From CAJCIW01 sp963833965 (GTDB lineage Bacteria > Chlamydiota > Chlamydiia > Chlamydiales > Rhabdochlamydiaceae): a stretch of 64,000 bases of DNA. The position numbers and the translations under genes were made by a program. Shown here piece by piece: positions 1 to 8,663 of the stretch. The notes beneath the pieces were generated by a model, which saw only the letters and a program-made list of their open reading frames with translations, was not told the DNA's origin and searched no databases. The stretch covers positions 558,001 to 622,000 of the forward strand of contig CAWHZZ010000001.1 of the NCBI GenBank assembly GCA_963833965.1, read 5' to 3'. The stretch's first letter is position 1, and the number at the start of each line of letters is the position of its first letter.

Positions 1-155
1 TTTCCGCCCCCAGATGCGGCGATGATCGCGACGACCTCGTCCGGATAAACCGCTAAATCGATTTTCTCCAAGACGTGCAGCGTTTGACCGTGCGGCGAGG
101 GAAAATCCTTACTGATCTCTTTTGCCTCAAAAAGAGGCTCATTGTGATTAGACAT
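1..155 (-). CDS. ABC transporter ATP-binding protein (N-terminal part)
   Basis: The window edge cuts this minus-strand gene after about 51 codons. The visible start reads MSNHNEPLFEAKEISKDF and reaches a glycine-rich stretch (AASGGG) at the edge, where a Walker A P-loop is expected. Its ATG overlaps the stop of the upstream permease gene by 8 nt, so the two are translationally coupled. It should be the cytoplasmic ATPase that powers the duplicated permease. The substrate cannot be read from what is visible. Confidence 0.8.
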   Translation of the reverse strand, partial: MSNHNEPLFEAKEISKDFPSPHGQTLHVLEKIDLAVYPDEVVAIIAASGGG

Positions 156-1824
156 TAAGCGCAAACCGTTTTTCCGAGTAATGATAGAGCCTGAGCCAAA
201 CCTGGTAATTGATGATCACAACAACAACCATCATGACGAGAATGCTCGCCGCTAAAAGAGGATAGTCGTTGTTTTGCGCCGCCATGCTGATCGCCGAGCC
301 AATACCCGGTGTCGTCCAAACCTGGTGCTTATAAGTCACGTACTCCGCCACAATGCTAGCATTCCAAGCCCCTCCAGAGGCCGCCACCACTCCTGTGATC
401 AGGTAAGGCACGATCGCCGGTAGCTGCAAAGAAAAAAAGCGATGGCGGCCCGAAAATTGAAAACTGCTCGTCATCTCTTTTAAATCCGATGGGATCGCTT
501 TTGCTCCGGCCATGACATTGAAGAGAACATACCACTGTGTGCCCATGAGCATCAGGACAATGCTGCCGATGCCCAGCGGAATTTTAAAAAGCACAAAAAT
601 CAAGATAAAAACAGGGAAAAGCAGTGTCGCCGGAAAAGAAGCGACGATTTGCAAGATCGGCTGCAACACCCGCGCTCTTTTTTCCACGGCGCATGCGGCG
701 ATGCCGAGAGGAACCATGACAACGATGCTAATCACGACGCAGAACACAACACGGGCAAACGTCATCGCCAGCATTTTGCCCAGGTCCAGCCACTGGTCCA
801 AGGTGACATTTTTTATCAGTTCGAAAACATAAATAGCGGCGATGCCAAGGAGGACAAGTAGGGTGATGACAACGATTTTGCTGATTGCTTTGATCGTGAG
901 GCGGAAGTTGAATGTTTTTATTTCTTTGTTTTTCCTATTTTGGAGCCACCTGCCTAGACGGTGGAGTTGGCCGCGGATAAGGCCGATGAAATAGGAGTTT
1001 TTTAAAACGTTTAAAAACCAAGAATGGGTTTCAAGAGGAGCGCTTGCCTCTTCGAGACGAAATCTCTGAGACCAAACAATCAGCGGCCTCCACAGAAACT
1101 GATCGATCGCCACGATTAGCAGGACCATCGCAATGATCGCCGCTATCATGGCCGGAACATCCTCATTCGACGCCGCCACGCTCATGTAAGAACCGAGCCC
1201 AGGAAGTCGGAAATCCCTACCTCTGAGCGTAAAAGCTTCATTGACCATGAGCAAAAACCAAGCGCCCGCCATGCTGATGATGCTATTCCAAGTTAAGCTT
1301 TGTACGGTGCAAGGAAGCTCGATCCATCGCAGTCGCTGCGAAGTGCTGAAGCGATAAACGGTGCCGCAATCGTTCTTTTCCAAGGGGACAGTACGGATTG
1401 AATGATAAACGCCAAAGACCATGTTCCACACCTGTGCAGTGAACATGAGCAGGATCGCGGCGAGTTCCAATCCCATGTTGCTGTGATGGAAAATCGCCAG
1501 AAACAAGAGCACAAATCCTGGCAAAAAGCCCAAAAAGGGAATGCTTTGAAAAATATCGATGAGCGGGATAAGCACCCTCTCCGCAAACTTATCCTTAGCC
1601 GCCAAAAAGCCGATCGCGATGGCGAAGACCAGCGACAAAATATAGGCCGCAAAGCCGCGCGCGAAGGAAAAAAACGTGTACTGCGGCAAATGCGCCAAAG
1701 ACAGATCGATATCGACCTTTTCGCGTAAAGGGCCGAAGAATTGGCCCAAATAGCTTGAAAAGCCAACACAGAGGCAAATCGCGAGCACAACTAAAAAAAG
1801 GTCGGAAGTAATTTTGCGTTTCAT
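148..1824 (-). CDS. ABC-type anion transporter, duplicated permease (COG4986-like)
   Basis: This 558-residue inner-membrane protein carries two BPD-type permease modules in one chain, each with about six hydrophobic segments. A cytoplasmic linker near residues 265-315 separates them. Both halves contain the EAA-like loop of NitT/TauT and sulfonate permeases. Duplicated permeases of this kind belong to the anion-transport group COG4986. The ATPase gene follows with an 8-nt overlap. No partner binding protein lies upstream within the operon. The start is ATG at 1824 with only a weak AAGG just before it. Substrate is unknown; phosphonate, nitrate or sulfonate would be guesses. Confidence 0.8.
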   Translation of the reverse strand: MKRKITSDLFLVVLAICLCVGFSSYLGQFFGPLREKVDIDLSLAHLPQYTFFSFARGFAAYILSLVFAIAIGFLAAKDKFAERVLIPLIDIFQSIPFLGFLPGFVLLFLAIFHHSNMGLELAAILLMFTAQVWNMVFGVYHSIRTVPLEKNDCGTVYRFSTSQRLRWIELPCTVQSLTWNSIISMAGAWFLLMVNEAFTLRGRDFRLPGLGSYMSVAASNEDVPAMIAAIIAMVLLIVAIDQFLWRPLIVWSQRFRLEEASAPLETHSWFLNVLKNSYFIGLIRGQLHRLGRWLQNRKNKEIKTFNFRLTIKAISKIVVITLLVLLGIAAIYVFELIKNVTLDQWLDLGKMLAMTFARVVFCVVISIVVMVPLGIAACAVEKRARVLQPILQIVASFPATLLFPVFILIFVLFKIPLGIGSIVLMLMGTQWYVLFNVMAGAKAIPSDLKEMTSSFQFSGRHRFFSLQLPAIVPYLITGVVAASGGAWNASIVAEYVTYKHQVWTTPGIGSAISMAAQNNDYPLLAASILVMMVVVVIINYQVWLRLYHYSEKRFALNV

Positions 1825-2384
1825 CCTTTTTTGTTATAACGATTTTAAATATCATCGGCAAAGATATATATACATACAGCCCTCTTCGCGAGAATCTATT
1901 TGCGGCGCCTTGAATCAACTCGGGTATAATGTTGTTCCGATTTCCGCTCTCCAAAACTTAATCAAACTTGATCATTTCTGATCAAAAGATCAACTTTGGT
2001 CGAGAAATATCATTTTCTCGGTTTAATTTCTTGGTGCTGCGAAGAAGTTCGCTATTTTGCCCCCGCGGTGTCTCATGGACACCACTAGGCAAAATACACC
2101 AAGCCCATCGCTCTTTAATAAAAGCGACGCACCTACTTTGCCGCGGATTGGCTCAGGCGGATGATAAGATTCTTGAGGTTTTTTTAGAGTCATCAGATTA
2201 CCTCTTTCTAAAACTCACATTTATCCAAGAAGCTATTGCTTATCAATAAATTTCATTTTTAGAAAAGTTACAAACTGAAACAGTCAATATCTGATCGATT
2301 CTCAATCACATTCAATATTAAGTAAGTTCAAACGAAATGACCTTCTTGCGATCGTCGATTATACGGGCTTTGACGCCCAGAGCC
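1825..2384. other. Intergenic region with a nested hairpin
   Basis: I see no convincing gene in these 560 bases. At 2053-2096 the arms TATTTTGCC and GGCAAAATA enclose an inner stem GGTGTC/GACACC. Around 2330 the base composition switches from AT-rich to GC-rich, which marks the edge of the probably acquired cassette that follows. A TATAAT box at 1924-1929 has no good -35 partner. Confidence 0.4.
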
Positions 2385-3248
2385 CTAGGCCGTCTGATAG
2401 ATCTTTTCGGCGGGGGCTGAAGCGACGCCGAGTTCAGCCGCGACCGCGTCGATTCCTTGCTGCGCGACCTTGAGGTCCACCTTACCGTCTCGGGTGTAGT
2501 ACGGGCCGATGTAGCGTTCGTAATACTGCTTCGCTTCATCGCGCGTCAATCGGTTGAGGAACGACGCGATGTAGTTGACGGCCAAGTCGGGTTGTTCGGC
2601 GATCGTCAGGAGGGCCCGCTGGTTGGCCCGCACAAGCGCTTGCAACGCAGGGCTGTCCAGTGGGATATGCGCGGGGTCCACGACGATGCCCACAGTAGGG
2701 ATCTGGAAGTGATCGCCGACCCAGGCCAGCAGGTGAAACCCTTCTTCCTCGGCGACCTGTTCGGGCGAGAACGTGCTGCCTACAAAGGCGGCGTCGATGG
2801 AGCCATCCCGAAGGCGTCGCAAGTCCATCTGGTAGTCACCCGGAGCTCGCGCCAGACATTCTACTTCGCGGTCGGGATCCAGGCCGTGCTTGCGCAGGAC
2901 GATCCGAGCGAAACAGCCGGGAGCCGTGTGGGCGGCGTGGACCGCCAGCCGGCGCCCGCGAAGATCCGCCATGGATCTCACACCAGCGCTGCCGAGAAAC
3001 CAGAATAGCGGACGATGGGTGTTGACGCTGAGCACTTTCCAGTCGATGCCATCAGTCAGCCGCGACAATAAAGTCCGGCCCAGACCGATCGTCGCGCCGC
3101 GGCGCAGACGCTCTGTTTTCCATTTGATCCCGTCGCGGATGGCGACGTGGACATCTTCATCCTCGTAATAGCCTTCCTGGTCGGCAACATAGGCGACCAT
3201 TTCCTCGTGGACACCGCGGCCAACATAAGCCAGGTCGATAGTGTGCAT
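2385..3248 (-). CDS. NMT1/THI5-like substrate-binding-type protein without signal peptide
   Basis: The 287-residue protein resembles the NMT1/THI5 and NitT/TauT periplasmic binding folds: an early 'LAYVGRGV' strand, a 'LRGRRLAVHAAHTAPG' segment and the 'GSIDAAFVG' motif. ATG 3248 is preferred because AAGAGG lies 8 nt upstream; a TTG two codons earlier is less likely. There is no signal peptide, so a cytoplasmic role or enzyme-like use of the fold is possible. The gene is GC-rich and lies 24 nt downstream of an SDR gene in the same direction. This composition contrasts with the AT-rich flanks and suggests acquisition from a proteobacterium (inference). Substrate unknown. Confidence 0.65.
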   Translation of the reverse strand: MHTIDLAYVGRGVHEEMVAYVADQEGYYEDEDVHVAIRDGIKWKTERLRRGATIGLGRTLLSRLTDGIDWKVLSVNTHRPLFWFLGSAGVRSMADLRGRRLAVHAAHTAPGCFARIVLRKHGLDPDREVECLARAPGDYQMDLRRLRDGSIDAAFVGSTFSPEQVAEEEGFHLLAWVGDHFQIPTVGIVVDPAHIPLDSPALQALVRANQRALLTIAEQPDLAVNYIASFLNRLTRDEAKQYYERYIGPYYTRDGKVDLKVAQQGIDAVAAELGVASAPAEKIYQTA

Positions 3249-3272
3249 GTTCAAAACCTCTTGCTGAATGCT

Positions 3273-4019
3273 TCAATCCATGTCAAGGCCGCCATTGACT
3301 GAAAAATAATGGCCGGTGGTGAAACCAGAATCGTCACTTGCGAAAAACGACACCGTTTTGGCAACCTCTTCGGGACTGACAAGCCGCCCCATAGGATTGG
3401 TTGAGCCGAGTTTCTGAACCTCTTCAGCAGTTAACTTCTGCGTTGTCTTTGTTCCACCCACCGTACCCGGCGCGACAAGATTCGCGGTGATCCCGTGCGG
3501 CGCAAGCTCGAGGGCAATGTATCGAACAAACTGGTCTAGCGCCGCCTTGGCGGTACCCAGCGCGATCATTCCGTTGCGAGGTTTGCGCGACAACCCTGTA
3601 CTCAGATACACTAGGCGGCCATAATTGCGGGACAGCATCCCTGGAACAACTGCTTTGGTCATGAGGAAAGCGGCATGAAGTTCGCGGTCCAACTTGCCGC
3701 CAAGCTGTTCCCAACTGAGATTGGCGAAAGAGGTGACATCAAAAGGGATCAAGGCGTTGTGCACGAGCACATCGACCCCACCCCACCGTTGTTCGGTTTC
3801 ACGCACCATGCGGGTGACATCGTTTGGTACCGTGACATCAGCTTGTATCGCCATGGCTTCCCCACCAACCTTTCCGATAGCCGTCACTATCTCTTCTGCT
3901 TCTTTGGCACTGGAACGATAGTTGACGACCACTCGGAACCCGCTTTTGGCGAGAACCAAAACCGTCGCCGCGCCGATTCCCCGGCTGGCCCCAGTGACGA
4001 TCACAACACGACGCGACAT
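3273..4019 (-). CDS. SDR-family oxidoreductase, FabG-like, lacking the usual catalytic Tyr
   Basis: This 248-residue cytoplasmic protein has a short-chain dehydrogenase Rossmann fold: TGASRGIG cofactor loop at residues 9-16, a catalytic-type Ser in YLSTG, and the conserved Lys in GTAKAALDQF. The YxxxK motif reads LGTAK, so the canonical Tyr is Leu. Members with such a change exist, but activity must be considered uncertain. A strong Shine-Dalgarno (AGGAGG) precedes ATG 4019. It heads a GC-rich pair with the binding-protein-like gene and is divergent from an aldo/keto reductase, which suggests shared control from the 96-bp gap. Confidence 0.8.
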   Translation of the reverse strand: MSRRVVIVTGASRGIGAATVLVLAKSGFRVVVNYRSSAKEAEEIVTAIGKVGGEAMAIQADVTVPNDVTRMVRETEQRWGGVDVLVHNALIPFDVTSFANLSWEQLGGKLDRELHAAFLMTKAVVPGMLSRNYGRLVYLSTGLSRKPRNGMIALGTAKAALDQFVRYIALELAPHGITANLVAPGTVGGTKTTQKLTAEEVQKLGSTNPMGRLVSPEEVAKTVSFFASDDSGFTTGHYFSVNGGLDMD

Positions 4020-4068
4020 TGTTTACCTCCTTCTGAACAACAAACCTAACCGTAGCCAGACAATATAT

Positions 4069-4078
4069 ATTGATCAAT
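4069..4078. promoter_or_regulatory. Palindrome in divergent promoter region
   Basis: The perfect palindrome ATTGATCAAT sits in a TATA-rich stretch midway between the divergent SDR and aldo/keto reductase genes. This is a typical place for an operator controlling both. No regulator gene is adjacent, so the link to regulation is inference. Confidence 0.35.
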
Positions 4079-4115
4079 GCTATATGTAAGACCGAAACAA
4101 CAGAAAGGAGTTTTC

Positions 4116-5054
4116 ATGGCTGCATCTTCCGATCTTCGGCTAACTAGAATTGCGCTCAACAACGGAAGCGGCTCTATACCCGCACTCGGCTGCGGCACCC
4201 TGATTCCCGGCGCAGCCGAGACCAAGGCCGCGACCAAAGCCGCGCTCGAGGCCGGGTTTCGACATTTCGATTGTGCAGAGCGTTACAAGAATGAGCGCGA
4301 GGTAGGCGAGGCGTTGCGAGCAGGGCTTGCCGCTGGGGGAATCTCGCGCGCAGACATTTTTGTTACCACAAAGTTGTGGAACACCAATCATCGGCCCGAG
4401 CGTGTCGAACCCGCCTTCAATGCGAGTCTCGACAGACTCGGTCTCAGTTATCTGGATCTCTATCTCATTCACACTCCTTTTGCATTTCAACCGGGGGACG
4501 ATCAGGACCCACGAGATAAAAACGGCAATGTCATCTACGACAAAGGAGTGACATTGATCGATACCTGGAGAGCAATGGAAAGTCTTGTGGACCACGGCAG
4601 ATGCCGGGCCATCGGACTGTCGGACATGAGCTTGGACGAACTGCTGCCCATCTACGAATCTGCACGAATCAAGCCATCCGTGGTCCAGGTCGAAGCCCAT
4701 CCGTATCTGCCGGAAACGGAGCTTTTGGAATTCTGCAAGAAAAAAGGTATAGTGTTATTGGCCTTCGCGCCATTAGGTCATGGAATGCACCCAGGGCTGC
4801 TCGAAGATCCAGTCATTTTGAAGATCGCCGCACGAGTTGGAAAGACGCCAGCACAAGTGCTGCTAGCATGGGCAGTGCAGCGCGGCACCGCTGTGCTTAC
4901 CACACCCAAAACTGTGGCTCGTGCGAGAGAGAATTTTGATATTTCCGTCCTCCCTGAAGACACGTTTAATGAAATCAGTCGCATTCAGACTAGGGAAAGG
5001 CTCAATAAAGTGGTGAAGACGGGTGTCCCAGGTTTCATCGCGCAAGGGGAATGA
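4116..5054 (+). CDS. Aldo/keto reductase
   Basis: The 312-residue NADPH-dependent reductase folds as a TIM barrel. The AKR tetrad is visible: Asp and Tyr in FDCAERY, Lys in VTTKLW and His in LIHTPF. The C-terminal cofactor segment (LTTPKTVARARENFD) is present. ATG 4116 is chosen because AAAGGAG lies 5 nt upstream; a longer reading from 4077 has no ribosome site. Composition is GC-rich like the divergent SDR pair, so all three genes probably arrived together. Substrate cannot be told; many homologues reduce aldehydes or sugars. Confidence 0.9.
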   Translation: MAASSDLRLTRIALNNGSGSIPALGCGTLIPGAAETKAATKAALEAGFRHFDCAERYKNEREVGEALRAGLAAGGISRADIFVTTKLWNTNHRPERVEPAFNASLDRLGLSYLDLYLIHTPFAFQPGDDQDPRDKNGNVIYDKGVTLIDTWRAMESLVDHGRCRAIGLSDMSLDELLPIYESARIKPSVVQVEAHPYLPETELLEFCKKKGIVLLAFAPLGHGMHPGLLEDPVILKIAARVGKTPAQVLLAWAVQRGTAVLTTPKTVARARENFDISVLPEDTFNEISRIQTRERLNKVVKTGVPGFIAQGE

Positions 5055-5142
5055 ATTGGAAAGATATACCCTTCATGCATTTCCCTGGCGAGGACACACT
5101 CTAAGCTTGCCCTGATAATCAGAAAATTTTATTGTCACCGGG

Positions 5143-6132
5143 ATGAAATCTTCCCTTAAAACATCGATTTATCTAGAATCTTTAGTCTTATGCATTCATC
5201 TCATCTTTTTATCTAGCTGCGCCGATCTTTTCGCTTTCGATGTTAGAACAGACCTCGAACTCAACACCGGTTATCGCAATGACAGCCTGCAGCGCAAAAA
5301 CACCTTAGAATTAGTGCCTCCTGAAGTGGATCAAACAGATGAAATCAAAATCAATAATATTTCGATTTGGCAAGTCGGGATGAATGCCCGTTTTTTGATG
5401 TCGCCTTTCTCTCACAAACATTTCCAGGGAGGTTCGCGTTTTCATAACTTTTATCTCTCCGGATTTGCCTTTTGGGGCTGGAACATAGCCAACCCCCATC
5501 TACGCGAAACCATCCAAGGCTATTCCCAAAAACAAATTGGCAGGGCGGAGGTCAACGATGTCCACACCTACGACTTTCAGATTGGTGCAGGATATCTTGT
5601 CGATTGGAAACATTGGAACTTTAGTTTTTCTGGCGGCTACGCCTTCGACAAGCAAAAAATAGATACAAGCCACGGCCAAATATCATATCCCAGCGGCGCA
5701 CCCTTTGAAGACGCTCCCCTTTATGGAAATGGCTATATGACGACTACGATATGGAAAGGGGCTTGGATAGGAATCGATTTGGCTTATATTTGGCGCCATT
5801 GGAAAGCCAAAACTGGATACGAATTCCATTTTGCCCACTACACTGCAAATCATTCTATCCCCGTAGGCTACATCGCAGGGGTAGAAGGATACAAGACTTA
5901 TACAAAAGCTAATGGTGCCCACGGCAATGTCTTTTTCTTAAATGGAGCCTACTTGTTTTGCACTCGATGGGAACTGGGGGCTTGGTTCAAATATCAGCAT
6001 TGGAACGCAAGGGATGGCCATCTGACCAGTCCTTTCTTTTCTGCAAATGGATTTCCTTCTACAACTAAGGTGATAGCTTCTGGAAAGTGGATTTCATATA
6101 GCATCAATCTCGGCATAGGTTGCGCATTTTAA
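5143..6132 (+). CDS. Outer-membrane beta-barrel-like protein
   Basis: This 329-residue protein has a hydrophobic N-terminal segment ending in 'LSSCADLFAFD', which fits either a signal peptide or a lipoprotein signal. The body is rich in aromatic residues, with alternating strands (for example WNFSFSGGYAFD, WIGIDLAYIWRHW) and a C terminus of 'SINLGIGCAF', the terminal-Phe signature of outer-membrane barrels. It may belong to the Pom (Protochlamydia outer membrane protein) or omptin-like families, but I cannot confirm this. The start ATG 5143 has no good ribosome site. It precedes the flavin oxidase gene without a terminator. Confidence 0.6.
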   Translation: MKSSLKTSIYLESLVLCIHLIFLSSCADLFAFDVRTDLELNTGYRNDSLQRKNTLELVPPEVDQTDEIKINNISIWQVGMNARFLMSPFSHKHFQGGSRFHNFYLSGFAFWGWNIANPHLRETIQGYSQKQIGRAEVNDVHTYDFQIGAGYLVDWKHWNFSFSGGYAFDKQKIDTSHGQISYPSGAPFEDAPLYGNGYMTTTIWKGAWIGIDLAYIWRHWKAKTGYEFHFAHYTANHSIPVGYIAGVEGYKTYTKANGAHGNVFFLNGAYLFCTRWELGAWFKYQHWNARDGHLTSPFFSANGFPSTTKVIASGKWISYSINLGIGCAF

Positions 6133-6173
6133 TATTCAAAAATCAAACCTTCCTAATTGAGAGAACCTCTCTT

Positions 6174-7718
6174 ATGTATAACCAACTGATAAAAAACACT
6201 TATGCCGAAGATGATTCAAAAGTTGGGAATTGGGCAAGGCGGTTGCGCAAATTCCCAACTTTAGAATCATTTTCGGTATATATAGGAACAATCTTTTATT
6301 TGCTTTTCCACACGTGTGCACTCTGGGGTGACATTCCTCCCTCGCTACAAGGATTGCCTTACGGAATATACCCAACAAGTCCTACATATAATACTGAGCG
6401 TCTGAACTACAATAAACGCTTTGTCGTCTTTCCTCAGGCAATTTTTGCCCCTACAACAAATGATGAAGTCGTCTATGTCCTGACTCAATTGAAACAATAT
6501 AACCTACCTTTTGCGGTCCGATCCGGAGGTCATTGCTTTGAACCGGGATCTCTATCCCCAGACTATGTGATCGATGTTTCGAATTTTAACTCTATAATAC
6601 CCAATATAGGAACTGGAGAAGTTTATATCGGAGCAGGTTGCCTTCTCTTGGATGTACTCAATGCCCTTGGTCTCATCGATTATGCTATCCCTTCCGGCGA
6701 ATGCCCAACAGTAGGCATTACAGGGCTGACATTGGGGGGCGGCATAGGATTGCTAACCCGCCCCTACGGCCTGACTTGCGATTCGGTAAAGAGCATTACT
6801 TTAGTCAATGCCGCATGCGAAGTGATCGAAGTTAATGAATCCAGCTACCCAGATCTATTTTGGGCTCTCCGTGGAGGTGGAAACGGATCTTATGGAATCG
6901 TCCTTGGCTTTACGTTTCAAATGCAATACATTCCAACGGTTACATACTATGAGCTTCTCTGGGAGTATGATGTGGACCTGATCGCTCCTTTGATGAAAGC
7001 CTGGCAATCCTGGGTTGGCACATTGCCCGATACGATTTCTTCAATATTGGGAATCCGACATCCAGGAAGTCTCGCTGCCTCACCTGCAACATCTCCACCG
7101 CTAACGATTCGTATATCTGGACTTAAATTAGGTTCAGCACCTTTCACGGAATGGCAAAGTGCTTTCTTTCGCTTTAACCCCACCATTACCCTGTTCACCG
7201 GGAGTTACCTCGATTCCTCAGCGTATTGGGCGAGGGAGAGCACAAAGCCTTTCAATAAGGCAAAGTCCAGAATTTTGATGAACCCCATCACTTCGAAAAC
7301 GACAAAGAAGATAACCAAGTTCTTTAAAAAAATCGATGCGACCAATCCAGATTATACGGTTTATTTTGAGTTCGATGCTTTAGGAGGAAAAACACCGGAT
7401 AATCAAACCGCATTTTTCCCTCGCAATGCATTTGGATGGTGGTATCAGGCCTACTTTTGGGATTTTGAAGAGGAGACGCCACAAATATTAGCGCTTAGCA
7501 GAAACTTTTTCGCAAACATTCCTAATGAAGTGTCCAATTACTGCTATGCAAATGTCGTCGATTACGACCTTGGAAAATATTATCTTTGGGCCTACTACGG
7601 CAATCTTGCAGGACACCTAATCAAAATAAAGCAAAAATACGATCCGGCAAATTTTTTTAACTGGGAACAAAGCATTCCCGTTATCAATTCCGTGCCAGGC
7701 AGTTTAATTGCTCAATAG
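6174..7718 (+). CDS. FAD-linked oxidoreductase of the BBE type, probably exported
   Basis: The 514-residue protein has a PCMH-type FAD_binding_4 domain and a C-terminal berberine-bridge (BBE) domain. The RSGGH motif supplies the His and SGECPTVG the Cys of a bicovalently bound FAD, as in glucooligosaccharide oxidases. The end reads KYDPANFFNWEQSIP, as in BBE enzymes. Such proteins oxidise sugars or alcohols using oxygen. A hydrophobic stretch follows at about residues 36-52, so export is likely. A 31-bp inverted repeat lies inside the first 36 codons; the true start may therefore differ, for example a non-ATG codon after the hairpin. Confidence 0.8.
   Translation: MYNQLIKNTYAEDDSKVGNWARRLRKFPTLESFSVYIGTIFYLLFHTCALWGDIPPSLQGLPYGIYPTSPTYNTERLNYNKRFVVFPQAIFAPTTNDEVVYVLTQLKQYNLPFAVRSGGHCFEPGSLSPDYVIDVSNFNSIIPNIGTGEVYIGAGCLLLDVLNALGLIDYAIPSGECPTVGITGLTLGGGIGLLTRPYGLTCDSVKSITLVNAACEVIEVNESSYPDLFWALRGGGNGSYGIVLGFTFQMQYIPTVTYYELLWEYDVDLIAPLMKAWQSWVGTLPDTISSILGIRHPGSLAASPATSPPLTIRISGLKLGSAPFTEWQSAFFRFNPTITLFTGSYLDSSAYWARESTKPFNKAKSRILMNPITSKTTKKITKFFKKIDATNPDYTVYFEFDALGGKTPDNQTAFFPRNAFGWWYQAYFWDFEEETPQILALSRNFFANIPNEVSNYCYANVVDYDLGKYYLWAYYGNLAGHLIKIKQKYDPANFFNWEQSIPVINSVPGSLIAQ
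6201..6280. repeat. Long inverted repeat at the 5' end of the FAD oxidase gene
   Basis: Arms 6201-6231 and 6250-6280 are complementary at 28 of 31 positions around an 18-nt loop. The arms contain AGTTGGGAATT and AATTCCCAACT. The element lies inside the open frame just after the ATG. It is either a small palindromic insertion or a transcription hairpin upstream of the real start. Confidence 0.8.
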
Positions 7719-7782
7719 ATTGAGCTCTCTGTACTTGACCGGTTCGCGGCATGCAGGCCGCTTCACTTCGCCCTCCGGGCCA

Positions 7783-8103
7783 GTTCAAGCGATGCTTCGC
7801 ACGCTTCCTTGGAACTTTCAATCGCATTTGCAGGCTTTCCTTACAATACAGACGGTAGATTCTTTTGTGGTTCACGGACCACCCTTCCCGCTGCAACAAA
7901 GTGTGAATCCGACGATAACCATAGCGTACACGGATTGATGCGATTTCTTTGACCCGTTTAACTAAAAATGCCTGATCTCCTCGAATTGACTTGTAACGGT
8001 GCATAGATCGGCGAATATGCAGCACTGCACAAGCTCTTCTTTCGCTCACTCGATGAACGAGAACTAGCTCTTTGACTAGTTCGCGTTGGAGAGCAGGCTT
8101 TAA
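7783..8103 (-). pseudogene. IS3-family transposase OrfB, truncated
   Basis: The frame carries the start of an IS3 OrfB (HTH_21 region: RACAVLHIRRSMHRYKS, RYGYRRIHTLLQREGW, KRIYRLYCKESLQMR). It stops matching after 'KRAKHRLN'. The DDE catalytic core (rve domain) is missing entirely. The frame begins by overlapping the end of orfA, as in elements that use a -1 programmed frameshift. No activity is expected. Confidence 0.8.
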
Positions 8104-8366
8104 AGCTTTTTTGAAAGCACCTCTTGCAGCATGTGTTTGTCTAGATTCAAATCAGCTACAAGCTGCTTTAATCGACGATTTTCCTCTTCCAATTGTTTTA
8201 ACCGTCGAAGTTCGGAAGGCATCAGCCCACCATATTTCTTCTTCCATTGGTAAAATGTTGCCTGCGAAATGCCAAGCTTGCGACAAATTTCGTCGATAAT
8301 GGTTCCGTTTTCTGCCTGTTTCAAAGCGAAAACTATTTGCTCTTCCGTAAATTTGCTTTTCTTCAT
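8100..8366 (-). CDS. IS3-family transposase OrfA
   Basis: The 88-residue protein has an HTH_Tnp_1 domain (FTEEQIVFALKQAENG, ICRKLGISQATFYQWKKKYG) followed by a leucine-zipper segment (ELRRLKQLEEENRRLKQLV). This is the DNA-binding subunit of an IS3 transposase. It is intact, but its OrfB partner is truncated, so the element cannot move by itself. ATG at 8366 lies 80 nt inside the IS end. Confidence 0.9.
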   Translation of the reverse strand: MKKSKFTEEQIVFALKQAENGTIIDEICRKLGISQATFYQWKKKYGGLMPSELRRLKQLEEENRRLKQLVADLNLDKHMLQEVLSKKL

Positions 8367-8446
8367 CGAAAATCCCTTTGTTTCTAAAAACTTCTAGAAT
8401 GGGATTTTTCGCATTATTTTTGGACCATTTTTTGGGGAGCAGGTCA

Positions 8447-8616
8447 ACCAACCTAAGTTCACCCAAGACAGCTCGAGTCTATAGGAAACCTTCGATCTTT
8501 TTTCTATGATTTGTTGGCGATCAAAGGTGAACAACGGCAACCCTTGGGAATCAGCAACTACGGCTATATTACGGCAATTTTTTTCAGGGATACTACAAGA
8601 AGGCCCAGATGCCTAG
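8447..8616. other. Short intergenic stretch with direct-repeat copy
   Basis: No gene is visible. At 8557-8576 lies ACTACGGCTATATTACGGCA, which recurs exactly at 10651-10670 and in part (CATATTACGGCAT) at 9318-9330. Confidence 0.5.
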
Positions 8617-8645
8617 TTGACAGAATGTATCAGTTTTGATACGCT
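8617..8645 (+). promoter_or_regulatory. Promoter and operator of higBA
   Basis: TTGACA at 8617-8622 is followed after 17 nt by TACGCT at 8640-8645. The spacer and -10 carry a perfect inverted repeat, GTATCA-GTTT-TGATAC (8627-8642), as expected for an autoregulatory HigA operator. The first gene starts 19 nt downstream of the -10 box. Confidence 0.6.
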
Positions 8646-8663
8646 CAAGAAAAAAGGCTCGAT

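Larger units (their letters stand above)
7737..8446 (-). mobile_element. IS3-family insertion sequence remnant (IS407/IS51-like)
   Basis: The right-hand end on the plus strand (8426-8446) reads, on the minus strand, TGACCTGCTCCCC followed by an A run. This resembles the terminal inverted repeat of IS3-family elements. Inside lie orfA (8100-8366) and the start of orfB. At 7783 the orfB similarity stops and the sequence continues as a palindromic repeat core (GGTTCGCGGC/GCCGC) shared with the array at 10.7-11.7 kb. The far IS end is gone, so the copy is dead. Confidence 0.75.

Noticed and set aside
1968..2249. 93-residue plus-strand frame as a gene
   Set aside because: No ribosome site, an atypical composition and a hairpin inside the frame. 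No recognisable motif.
2385..3248. Binding-protein-like gene as the missing partner of the ABC transporter at 1-1824
   Set aside because: It lacks a signal peptide, has a different base composition and is not in the same operon, so I do not join them.
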